A stretch of 64,000 nucleotides of DNA from the NCBI GenBank assembly GCA_029706075.1, contig JAINUG010000208.1, positions 310,001-374,000 on the forward strand, in the 5' to 3' direction. Numbering within the stretch: position 1 is the stretch's first letter; each line of letters begins with the position of its first letter. Under the pieces are notes generated by a model that searched no databases, was not told the origin of the DNA, and saw nothing but the letters and a program-made list of their open reading frames with translations. Of this stretch, positions 10,675 to 34,360 are shown piece by piece. The translations under genes were made by a program, and so were the position numbers. This DNA is from Aldrovandia affinis. Its lineage: Eukaryota; Chordata; Actinopteri; Notacanthiformes; Halosauridae.

Positions 10675-10909
10675 GACGCTCCTGTTAAACATCGACGCAA
10701 ATGCAAGTCACTCAGCCGCGGTCTCTGCCACTGCCTGCAGGTTTATAAATAAAGTGCCGGGGCGTCGCTGGGGTTCAGGAATCGGGGATCAAAATGAGAG
10801 AGAGTGGGGAAAGCGCCGAGTGTGCGCAACAAAGCAGCGAGTCAGCAAGTTCTTTCCCAGTCAAAGCTGGAGGAGAGGCTTCTGCTCGTCCCACTTGTGC
10901 ACAAGCGTC
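10675..10909 (+). promoter_or_regulatory. Cluster of GACGC (FOXN1-type) motifs upstream of psmb11
   Basis: GACGC occurs at 10675-10679 and 10694-10698 on the plus strand. Its complement GCGTC occurs at 10762-10766 and 10905-10909. The last is about 70 bp upstream of the TATA box. FOXN1, the thymic epithelial regulator, recognises an ACGC core and is known to drive mammalian Psmb11 through promoter-proximal sites. That these are FOXN1 sites here is inference from motif and position. Confidence 0.45.
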
Positions 10910-10977
10910 ATATTAATATTCACCCACTGAGGTAATATCGGGTTCTGTACCTGTCCGGGCAGCAGCCTGGCAGAGTG

Positions 10978-10986
10978 TATATAAAG
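10978..10986 (+). promoter_or_regulatory. TATA box of psmb11
   Basis: TATATAAAG in the context GAGTGTATATAAAGAGGG, about 430 bp upstream of the psmb11 start codon. Transcription would be expected to begin near 11010, giving a 5' UTR of about 400 bases if unspliced. Confidence 0.55.
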
Positions 10987-11408
10987 AGGGATTGACTCTT
11001 CTCTCATTCTTCTTTTTAATAGGGCTTTGGGGAGAGGGCAAGAGAGGTAAAGAGACTGACATGCAGTGCTGTTGAAAAGAGAATAGAAAAAGATCATACG
11101 ATCTAGGACAGTCTTGCCACGGGAGCTTAAAAGGAGCTTATAGGCACTTATTTCTACAGACAGAGTTTGGGGGAGTAAAGGTAACTGGATGATGCAAACG
11201 TGCTGAAACCGACGCGCAATGTTCCCAGTTCTAAGGGTCGTTTTGGGGTAGAGCCGGTCTGATTGTCCTACACTGACTGGCTGCGTTGGGAAGCTGCTGG
11301 GACAATTGTACCTCTGTTGTTGTCTGTGTGGTGATTCTGTACAATTTATGGTATCATTGCTTTTATCTGCACATATAGTTGAAGTCGTTATCACCGTCAT
11401 TGTTCTGG

Positions 11409-12614
11409 ATGGCTTTACAAGATGTTTGTGGTTTTTGGGACACCCCTGTCTACCCCAGATGGAACTCCCCAGCCTCACTCTCCATGCCGGTGGGAGATAC
11501 CACTGCACATTCCAACGAGTGGAATGGGGTGGAACCAAACTCCACAGGGAGGGATGGCACGGGTCTGCTGAGCTTGTACGTGCCCATCCCGGAGCACCTT
11601 ACCCAGAGTCCTTTGCAGGCCAGCCCTGGCTCCGCCCCAATCACCCCGCCCTTCCCTCTGTCACATGGCACCACCACCCTGGCGTTTACATTCCAGGGGG
11701 GGATTATCGTGGCGGCCGACACCCGGGCCAGCTGCGCAGGGCTGATCTGCAACCCCGGCGCCCAGAAGATTCTGCCAGTGAACACCCACCTGGTGATGAC
11801 CATGTCGGGCAGCGCAGCGGACTGCATGCTCTGGGAACGCATCCTGACTCGCGAGCTCCGTCTCTACCACCTCCGTCACCGCTGCCGGCTGTCAGTAGGG
11901 GGTGCTGCCAAGCTGCTCTCCCATATGCTGCACCCCTTCAAGGGCACCAACGTATGCGTGGCAACCATGCTGTGCGGCTGGGATGGCGAAGGAGAGGAGG
12001 ATGGGGAGAGGAGCGAAAGAGGGGGCGGAAGGATGGATTTGGAGGACAAGAGGGGAAAGAGGAGGGAGACACTGGGAGCGATCAAGGATGAAGGAAAATT
12101 GGAAGGGAGAGAGGGAGAGGTGGAGCGAATCAAAGGAAGAGAGAGAGACATAGAGCAAATCAGAGGGAGAGTGACAGAAACAGAGCCAATCAGAGTGAGA
12201 GAAAGAGAGACAGAGCCAATCAGAGGCCCCTCAGGCCCCTGTCTGTACTATGTGTGCAGTGATGGAACCCGCCTGCAGGGGGAGCTGTTCTCAGTGGGCT
12301 CTGGTTCGCCGTATGCATACTCAGTGCTCGACGGGGGGATGCGGTGGGGGCTGGGCGTTGCGGAGGCATGCTCGCTGGCCCGTGAGGCCGTGTACCGTGC
12401 CACGCACCGCGACGCCTACTCTGGCAATTGCGTGGACCTGTACCATGTCACCGCACGCGGCTGGAGACGCAGGGAGAGGGAGGAGCTGAGAGAGGAGTAC
12501 TACAGAGAGAGGGAACGAGAGAGGGAGAGGATGGAGGAAAGGAAGAGGGAGAGAGAGGGAGAGGATGGAGGAAAGGAAGAGGGAGAGAGAGGGGCTGGGG
12601 GAGAGTTGGGGTGA
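11409..12614 (+). CDS. psmb11: Proteasome subunit beta type-11 (beta5t, thymoproteasome)
   Basis: Catalytic beta5-type subunit of the 20S thymoproteasome. In jawed vertebrates it replaces beta5 in cortical thymic epithelium and shapes the MHC class I peptides that select CD8 T cells. It is a single exon of 401 codons. The ATG at 11409 is preferred because the product then starts MALQDVC, as mammalian PSMB11 does; an in-frame ATG lies 30 bp upstream. Residues 1-87 are the propeptide ending SHG. Thr88 is the mature nucleophile (HG/TTTLAF), with mature Asp17 and Lys33 present, and [12 protein letters not shown] supplies the conserved C-terminal catalytic support. Two oddities are an 81-residue net R/E-rich insert at 11985-12242 and a 49-residue charged tail. 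Lack of introns matches PSMB11 elsewhere. The paralogue psmb5 follows 1.3 kb downstream. Confidence 0.93.
   Translation: MALQDVCGFWDTPVYPRWNSPASLSMPVGDTTAHSNEWNGVEPNSTGRDGTGLLSLYVPIPEHLTQSPLQASPGSAPITPPFPLSHGTTTLAFTFQGGIIVAADTRASCAGLICNPGAQKILPVNTHLVMTMSGSAADCMLWERILTRELRLYHLRHRCRLSVGGAAKLLSHMLHPFKGTNVCVATMLCGWDGEGEEDGERSERGGGRMDLEDKRGKRRETLGAIKDEGKLEGREGEVERIKGRERDIEQIRGRVTETEPIRVRERETEPIRGPSGPCLYYVCSDGTRLQGELFSVGSGSPYAYSVLDGGMRWGLGVAEACSLAREAVYRATHRDAYSGNCVDLYHVTARGWRRREREELREEYYRERERERERMEERKREREGEDGGKEEGERGAGGELG
11985..12242 (+). other. Charged low-complexity insert within psmb11
   Basis: Between the GWD and LYYV signatures beta5 has 5 residues, while this gene has 86, rich in Arg, Glu and Gly. 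The part at 12120-12239 is four 30-bp tandem units encoding ten-residue repeats such as [10 protein letters not shown] and [10 protein letters not shown]. The length is a multiple of three with no stop. No GT dinucleotide exists near the left edge to serve as a donor, so it reads as coding. Confidence 0.85.
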
Positions 12615-13300
12615 GCCATAGAGCTGATGTTCAACAGATGACTGCCTATAGAACTCTGGTATTTCACTGAGCACTATGTAACTTTAATAGTCATTCCAAT
12701 AATTGAAGAGAAATCTGGACACCTCTTTTTGACCAGCTTATAAAGGCTCTTTTAGCTTGTATTGTGCATATGCCTCCTACCCACCTCTACTTCATTATAC
12801 AGTCCAGTCAAAAGTTTGAGTACACCTGCTGGAAACTAGGTTTATCTCATAATTGACAATGTTTTACACCATATACGTTTCTTTAAATACGAGAAAATTA
12901 CAAAAGAGGCACTTGTGGGTTGCTTTGCTTTGACTGTTCTGTCCAGTTCATCACATACAAGTTCTATGGGATTGAAGTCTGGACACTGGGCAGGCCAGGT
13001 CTTTAGTTTGAGTTGTCCTTCACGTTCCCCCTTCACCAGATAGTTCTTGCACAACTTCAAGGTGTATTTCGGGTCGTTATCTTGCTCAAGAATGAAGGAG
13101 TGCCCGATTAGCCGTAGTCCAGATGGAAGGTGTACTCATACTTTTGACTGATACTGTATATATAATTATTCTCTTTACTTTTCATGTATTCTTTGTTGAA
13201 TTTATGTGGATGCATTGTCATGTTTGTTATGCAACAAATTATGATTTATTTTCTTCTCATTTGTTGTAACTGGAAAATAACTATATATCATAAATAAAAT
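12615..13300 (+). other. psmb11 3' UTR and polyadenylation region
   Basis: The first AATAAA after the stop is at 13293-13298 in CATAAATAAAATTG, followed by TTTAGTGTTTGAGGG. If it is used, the 3' UTR contains the Tc1 derivative at 12800-13156. Confidence 0.45.
12800..13156 (-). mobile_element. Tc1-like transposon, internally deleted
   Basis: A 357-bp element flanked by TA dinucleotides. Its terminal repeats are imperfect: CAGTCCAGTCAAAAGTTTGA at the left and the complement of CAGTATCAGTCAAAAGTATG at the right. On the minus strand 13060-12842 keeps a transposase piece (KTWPAQCPDFNPIELVCDEL), which is the region around the third catalytic residue of Tc1 transposases. Most of the transposase is deleted. 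Confidence 0.85.
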
Positions 13301-13650
13301 TGATAATAATATTTAGTGTTTGAGGGAAAAGTGTGGGAGATAATGAGGAATAAGAGGGAGAGAGAGGGTGGGTTGAGGGGAGAGTTGAGGGGGAGACAAA
13401 AAGTTGACAAGAGGGAAGGCAGCAGTGGGGTATAGAAAGGTACAAGAGACAGGGAAGTAAAGACAAGCCGAGTTTTAAGACTGTCATTTACAAGGATTTT
13501 GAAAGATAAAAGATACAGTATGTACAGTCCTACCTCGATTGCGCTGTACACATTTAAACTAAATTGAGACAGCCGTGAACATAGATGGCGCCCTCCTGTA
13601 AACATTTGAAAGATGAGTGACGTAGTTACTCTGCACGATTTGTTGTAAGC
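13300..13650. other. psmb11-psmb5 intergenic spacer
   Basis: Contains a purine-rich stretch (about 13320-13460, GGGAGAGAGAGGG type). No gene or classifiable repeat is seen. Confidence 0.5.
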
Positions 13651-13651
13651 G

Positions 13652-13887
13652 GTTTCATGAAGGTAGAGGCTAGTTGCCACCCATGCAGAGGACGAGATGC
13701 GTTTCGAGATGTGATTTGGCCTGTTGTTTTTTTTCGATCTTACAGTGCGCGTGACCGAACCCTAAACCTAACCCCTAAACCTAACCATAACCGTCAGTAT
13801 GGTCAATTTCGCGCAGTTGACGTCACATGGACGTCGCGTCTCGGTCCTCTGCATGGGGGGCATCTAGCCTCTACCGTTTCGTAAAAC
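13652..13887. mobile_element. MITE-like inverted-repeat element at the psmb5 promoter
   Basis: About 50 bp at 13652-13701 reappear in inverted orientation at 13835-13887, sharing GGTAGAGGCTAG and CCATGCAGAGGAC with few mismatches. The 130-bp centre holds degenerate CCTAAACCTAACC units. The right end is 38 bp from the psmb5 ATG. No clean target duplication is visible, so the superfamily is undetermined. Confidence 0.7.
13818..13825 (+). promoter_or_regulatory. Consensus CRE palindrome near psmb5 start
   Basis: TGACGTCA, the full cAMP-response element that binds CREB/ATF proteins, lies about 100 bp upstream of the psmb5 ATG inside the MITE-like element. Its use is inference. Confidence 0.4.
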
Positions 13888-13925
13888 TGTCGGAGCTACA
13901 TAATTTGCCCAAACCCATCGCAAAG

Positions 13926-28331
<14,406 letters not shown>

Positions 28332-28975
28332 AGCGCCGCCAGGAGGAGGGGCTATAGAGACCAGGTGGGGCTATGGGGGAGGGGTTACAGACACAGGTGG
28401 AAAAGAGGGTGGAGCTATAGACAGGGAGGAACCCAATCACCATAGAGCTGGGAAGGGGGTGGGGTTGCAGAGACAGAGGGAGGGGATGGGGAGGTATCTA
28501 TCAGCCTATAGCAGGTTGAGGATGCATGGCTAGAGAGACAGGGGGAGAAGCTCCATGTTGCTTTGATATGAATCGGCATTATGATGGCATGACTGCATCC
28601 ACCCCTGTCTCTGTTAGATTAGCATCACCATCAGGGTTAGAGAGGGGACACCGTAAATAGCAAGTCTGCCGAGGGGTAAATGAGGACAGTAGAGTCGGTC
28701 TCTGGCTCCCTCTCTGGGTTTATGTAACACACACACGCACAGTACACCACTCTTACAGCTTATTCTTATTGTATGGACAGTTCTCTGTGAAGTTCAGCGC
28801 ATTTCTTATCGGTGGGCTGTAGTTCCCTGTGGTGCCTGCAGCTCGTGGCGGCGCTGTTGCACGTTGGCTTTATGAATGCACTCCGGCTGGCGCTGAGTGA
28901 GAGCGGTTCTGTTCCACATTTTTCAAATGTAACAAGAAATATTAATTAAACGTGACATTTTTGACTTAGAGTGTC
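28332..28975 (+). terminator. psmb5 3' UTR and polyadenylation signal
   Basis: A variant hexamer ATTAAA at 28945-28950 is followed by the GT-rich GTGTCTGTTTGTTTTAT near 28,971. This gives a 3' UTR of about 630 bases. No AATAAA occurs earlier. Confidence 0.5.
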
Positions 28976-30570
28976 TGTTTGTTTTATAATTGCGTGCGTG
29001 TCTCTCTCTCTGTCGGTGTAAACTGCCCTTTAAAGTTTGATTTCCCATCTCTCATCATCTGTACCGACATCTGTTCCGTCTCTGTTCGCATTTGCTTGAT
29101 TGCCTCCTTGAAGTTTTCTCATTCTGGAGGGCTGGATGTGCAGTTTTGACAGGGCGAATGTGTGTGTTCTGTCATTTTTTGTTTATTTTGTCGTATGTTG
29201 CAGGTCTCCTGGGATATTTCTGTCAGTTTTGGTTTGGTTTGTATTATGCGTCCAAATTGAGTCCATTTGGGAATTTAACCAGGGCAACCAGGGTTAACAG
29301 CCCAACACTTTAAAAAAGAGCCTAGGGTTCTTTATCGACCACGGTGAGTCAGGACCTCTAAAGACGGCACCTCATACAGCACACAACTCCTTTTAACTTC
29401 TCTGACCTAATACTGTTGCAATTTCCTCCGTGCCTGAAGACCTCGCGTTAACTCCCTCCTCTTCCCCACCTAGCCGTTCGTTTTTCAGAACAGACAACAG
29501 TTGAGAGGGAATGAGGGGGTAATGGGATTGAGTGTCAGCTTTACGCGGGGAAGGTTATTTTCTCCCGACGCTCTCTTCTGTTAATGCTATCAGCTGCATC
29601 GCAATTTTCTCTTAAAATGTAACAACGCACGACTGGGCAAACGTCCCTCTTGAACGGCTTTATGGAGGGAAATAAACACTAATGACTGTAATGGGTGCGT
29701 CGCCCTCAGGCCCGCCAAAGATGGTTAAAACTATTTTCACAAGTGGCTAGCAGCGGATGGAGCGTTAATGGCATTTCAATGAAGGTAGGAAAAGAGCAGT
29801 TTCCAATCGTAAACACAACTCTTGCCCCACCCCCCCTCTCCCCTGAGGGAAAAAATAAGTGCAGAATTACACTTGGTGATAAACTTAAGTACACCATTAC
29901 AGTGTAAGATATACAATGTTTCGCGTCCAGTGGTGGCAAACGTAATCCTCAATATATAGTTTAGGGTTGACATTGCCTCGCTTAGGTTAGGCCCGATGTC
30001 AGGCAGCCGATTGTAATAAAGCAAAATAATGACAAATTTGCAAAAATGACCTGCCTGTTTGTCTAAATGCGTTTTTAGACACCTGTATTTGGGCTGTAAA
30101 ATTACTTAACGAGTGGAGGAAAGGGGGGAGCAGTCCTGCCAGCATGTTGAACACCTAACTGTCAATCAGGTGGTCGATCGATGTCATTGACTATTAACGT
30201 TGATAATCTGGTCTGTGTGACAAGTTAAAGGGAATCCCGAGTGAGTCCGGAGGTCAGGTTTGGTATGGATTCCCGTTAATTAAACAGCATTGTTTTTTTC
30301 CTCCTGGATTATGCACTTGCAGATGGGCTTGTCGAAAGCGTATGTAAGTAAAAGGGAGCACGACAATACCACTTTCAAACAGCCTACGGTATGTGTTCGC
30401 AGACTGAAAAGCGTGCGGTAAATCTGCGGTCTGTGATTGGCAGAACTCAATTTTCAAGATTAAAGTTAAAGGGGAAGCAGACACCATCCTTCGTCAGGCA
30501 AGCGAGCAATTATTTTTAACGACATGTCTATACTGACGGATGAAGAGTCACCAGGCTACGTTTCCAGCAA
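28976..30570. other. Intergenic, downstream of psmb5
   Basis: No gene or transposon recognised. Several stretches look like unique sequence. Confidence 0.5.
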
Positions 30571-30574
30571 CCAG

Positions 30575-30760
30575 GATTTTATAGCCCGTGGGCCTAATTA
30601 CGTCCACCATAATTAAAATGCTGATATACGGCCCCGTTGTGAAGCCACCTGTGAACCAGTTGCTAACAATCATTAGCGACTAGTTGACCTGGCCTTGGTT
30701 AATCTCAACCAGCCGTTTAATTATAATTGCACACAATTGCACATGGAACCCCAGAATGGT
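30575..30760. promoter_or_regulatory. Candidate conserved non-coding element
   Basis: Unique-looking AT-rich sequence with dense homeodomain-type cores (CCTAATTACG, CCATAATTAAAA, AATCATTAGCG, TTTAATTATAATTGC). Composition resembles developmental enhancers. I cannot test conservation. Confidence 0.25.
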
Positions 30761-31920
30761 GCTCATGACTAGTAACGAATGTATCGTTTTCACTAAGCAA
30801 TATTAACTATGGTAATGTTTCCATTAGAATGCCGCAGCGAATGTAATTGTGCTAAAACTACAGTGCTGAAACAAACACAAACAAAAAGGACAACAATAGC
30901 GCTTACTTCTAATTGCGCAAAAAAACACAAAAAACCTCTGTTTACAAATACGTAGTGTGAATGTTCTTTAAGAAATAAACTATAGAAAATGAATTTGGTA
31001 GGCTATGCCCCCTTTACAACGCTGATGCGTTCCTATCATACACGTTTCAGGTTTAAAATTGCCTAAATCACAACGGCATGTTCGTAAATTGGCCTAAGTA
31101 ATCTAATCCTCTTATGTTACATAATTGACAGACAGCGTTATTTGTATGTCAATAGTCATATATTGTCATAACCTTTTTGTGTGAAATGATTAATAAATAT
31201 CATATATTCTATATTTGGTTCAGTTTATTCTGTTTTTTGAAAAAATTGAAAATATGACTTGGGCCATTATTTTAAGAAGGTGACAATATCTAACACTATA
31301 CCGTGTGACAATACGATTAGCTCTATGACGCCTGCACAAAGTGAAGAGAATACAAAAAAAATTAATGTTCGACCTGATCCAGTCTAACCGAGAACATTAT
31401 CTTTGACTCTCAAAACATTTGGTTAATTGTCATTTGGTTAACTTGATCTTCCGTTGTAGATTGATATTGTGAAAACTTGCTGTTTGTGCAAAATACGTTT
31501 TTTATTGATCTATGTACTGTGTACCAGGTTAATGTTGCAGCTCCAGTTCGTTAATGGAGAGGCCTTCTAGATGACATTGATTCTTAAATTCTCTCAACAG
31601 TCCATTCAGTTTTCGTAATTTGTTGGATTGCACCAAGCTGATTATGATTGGCCTCTCTTTATCAAAATGAATCAGTGCTTAATCACAGGTAATCACCTTG
31701 TTATGTATTCAGCTAGAACGGTTCTTTGTGATACGTAGCGGATTTCAGTCGAATAAAAGACTAGTGACATTAGGTGGGGGAAAAGAGGTTCACTGTCAGA
31801 GCTTTCTGCCGCCCCCACCCACAAAGCCTGATAGGCCTTCAGGACCATGGAGAGCGACAGTACGCACTGTATGCACAGACACACACATGCTTTTCATTTG
31901 TCATTTTTTAAAATATATAT
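30761..31920. other. Intergenic AT-rich sequence
   Basis: No coding region, transposon or RNA gene recognised. Confidence 0.5.
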
Positions 31921-31925
31921 GAAGG

Positions 31926-31936
31926 TATATAAAAGG
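31926..31936 (+). promoter_or_regulatory. Strong TATA-like motif before a (GA)n run
   Basis: TATATAAAAGGGC, a near-perfect TATA box, is followed 12 bp later by (GA)18 at 31949-31985. No downstream coding region is found, so it may be fortuitous. Confidence 0.25.
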
Positions 31937-31945
31937 GCTGATTTG

Positions 31946-31948
<3 letters not shown>

Positions 31949-31985
<37 letters not shown>
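31949..31985 (+). repeat. (GA)n microsatellite
   Basis: About 18 uninterrupted GA units. Confidence 0.95.
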
Positions 31986-31986
<1 letters not shown>

Positions 31987-34360
31987 CCTTCAGTAACACA
32001 GCCGTTGTCTTAGCTCTTCACCTCCAGCCAAGGAGGCTATGCCTGTCACCGTGTGGTGAAGCTACAAAACCCAGTTGCTGAGAGAAAACATATGGCCTTC
32101 TGGCCTTTACTGCATTCCTTGCTCTAATTTGTAATATTGCCTCAAACGACGCAGGGAAATTTGACTGCAAACTGGAAAAAAAGTGTCGAAGCTCTCACAC
32201 ACATAAAGGCATCCGAGTGTGTATTCAGCATGCAGACAGATTAACATGAATGACGTAAATGCAGTTAAGAATTTAAGAGGGGGGGGGGGGTGTAGGTCTC
32301 TGGAGCTGGCTCTTACAGCATGGCTAATCAATGCGCGCGGCTCAATAAGAGCGAATCATTGGATGGACCTAGCCAGCCGGTGCTGTGAATAATTACAGTA
32401 GTTTCTTGCGTAAGGTCTGTCTGTCTTCTTGAACTGAAGGGTCCCACGCTGTGCCCCCCCTCCCCCCTCTCCCATCCCATCCCATCTCTGTTCTTCATCA
32501 TCTGTTCTTGTTGTCCCTGTTGACGGGCCCTCCTTGCGGCTGCGATGGTGTTGATGTTGATACAGCGTTTGCTCCGTGTGGAGCTTGTGCATTCTGAGCA
32601 CTCCTGGGCTTCCTGGTCACAGGCTCGGTGATGACTATTGTCCCACGGAGCCACCACCCCCCCCCACACACACACACACCGCAGACTGCTTAACCCCCAC
32701 CGCCACACCTGATCATTTGAGTTTGAGACACAGGTGCTGCTCTTTTGTGAGGGTGAGGGTGTGCATGCGCGCTTATGTCCACGCTTGAATAGTTGTTGGC
32801 GACTCTCGGATTTCTGCTTAATCTCGCCGGGCGTTGCCACCCATCTCACCACCCCCCGTGCTCGCTCTTCTCTTCCTTTCCTCTCCACCCTTTCTCCTCT
32901 CGCTGGGCAGATCGATGCTGTTTCCTTCGAACGCCACAGGAGAGGCATTAATTAAACTCCCTGGTGCTCATTACTCAACCCCCCTTCCCCCCCTGCTACT
33001 CTCTAGAACGCATACTGAGTCTGCAGCTGTAATTCTACCTGCTGGGACGCCAGTTGAATACCACTGACTTAATGGGCGGCAGTGTTCCGTGGTTCTTGGG
33101 GAATTGGGGTCTTACTAAACACAATTTGGCAGATTTTAAATTCCCCAATGGAGAGCTGCTGTTTTTCCCCTGAGTATGGTTCTTAAATTCAACTGCTTCA
33201 ATAATGTGTAAAAAAGTTAAGAATTGGTAAGCTATTTAAGTTTCCAAGGATAGTGGCCCTAGCTAAGCGAATGATGATGAATGTAATAGGTTGAGCCTTG
33301 CTGGGCAAGGTTTTTTTGCGGAGATGGTGCGCTGCAGCTAAGCAAGTTAACTCCACTGCTACTCATGTGAGGGGTCATGTCTGGGGTAGCTGGGGACATA
33401 TTCTGGCTGTCGTGCTATGGCATCGGTTGGCTAACATTACACGCATGTGCAAAGTTTAGACTTCGCATGGCATTGGTACGGGAGGGTGCTGTACAGGCCA
33501 CAGCGTCTGTGTGTGAGGGAGAAGACAAGTGCAGGGAGAAACAGGGGCAGAGCAACATTGGAGTACTCAATCAGTGACTGAATGAGAGCACCTGAACCAG
33601 AAGTACGAATGAAGGCACGGGAGGGCATGAGAACCATATTAAAAAGAGCAGGCAGGGGAGAGCACTCAGGTGAGGAGTAGCCACGTTGCCAACAAGCGAT
33701 TTATTGGTCTATGTCCCTTTCTTGCGACCAGCTTTTTCTGTTTACTTTGGTGCATGGGGAGCTGGTGTTTTGGTGGTGTATGTGATAACGTCAGTGATTA
33801 CCTGTGCCTGAGCTGGGAACACGGTCCCGGGAGCCAGGAAGATCTGCAGAAGGCGACGAGAGAACCAGCTACGGGACAGCAGAATGGCGGAATGGATTCC
33901 CTGACGGCAGATGAAAGCTGGATTGGGAGTGTAAAGCTCCCCACCAGTAAAGGGAGTCGCTGGTGTGGTGGAGTGGGTGTGCGTCAGCTGAAGCTGTCCC
34001 TGGTAGCAGTTCTACAGGGGCACTTGAGTTCTCCAACATTCTGACGCTCAACTCTGGACTGACAGTGCCATTTGCTGAATTGCCCTGTTCAAAGGTTTGT
34101 TCTTGAATGAATTCTATCATTGCAGGTTTGTTTCTTTTTGTTTTTGATCCGCTATGTTACAGTGGGGACCCGAATTAGTGAGACAAAATGTCTCTCTTCC
34201 TTGCCTTCTTCCTCTGCCTCTCCCTCTCCCCCCTTTCCTTCTCTTTCCATCTTCCTCTTCCTCTCCCTTCATGAGGATTCAGTTGACAGAAGCTCTTTAC
34301 CTAAACTGAGGAGGAGGACCCTTTGCACAGCTCTGCCAGTGCTATGTGCATCAGCACCAC
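31986..34360. other. Intergenic sequence
   Basis: Contains a G run (32279-32290), short C and CA runs near 32,660, and a pyrimidine-rich stretch at 34,195-34,270. No gene recognised. Confidence 0.5.

Noticed and set aside
11306-12091. Alternative overlapping open frames across psmb11 on both strands.
   Set aside because: They are shadows of the GC-rich psmb11 coding frame and show no family resemblance.
11985-12242. The psmb11 insert as a spliced intron.
   Set aside because: No GT donor occurs until about 12,119, the length is a multiple of three, the frame is fully open, and tandem units are in frame. An acceptor-like CCCCTCAG at the right edge alone is not enough.
13757-13795. Interstitial telomere repeat (CCTAAACCTAACCCC).
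   Set aside because: Only a few degenerate units, located in the centre of a MITE-like element. Similar words are common inside fish MITEs.
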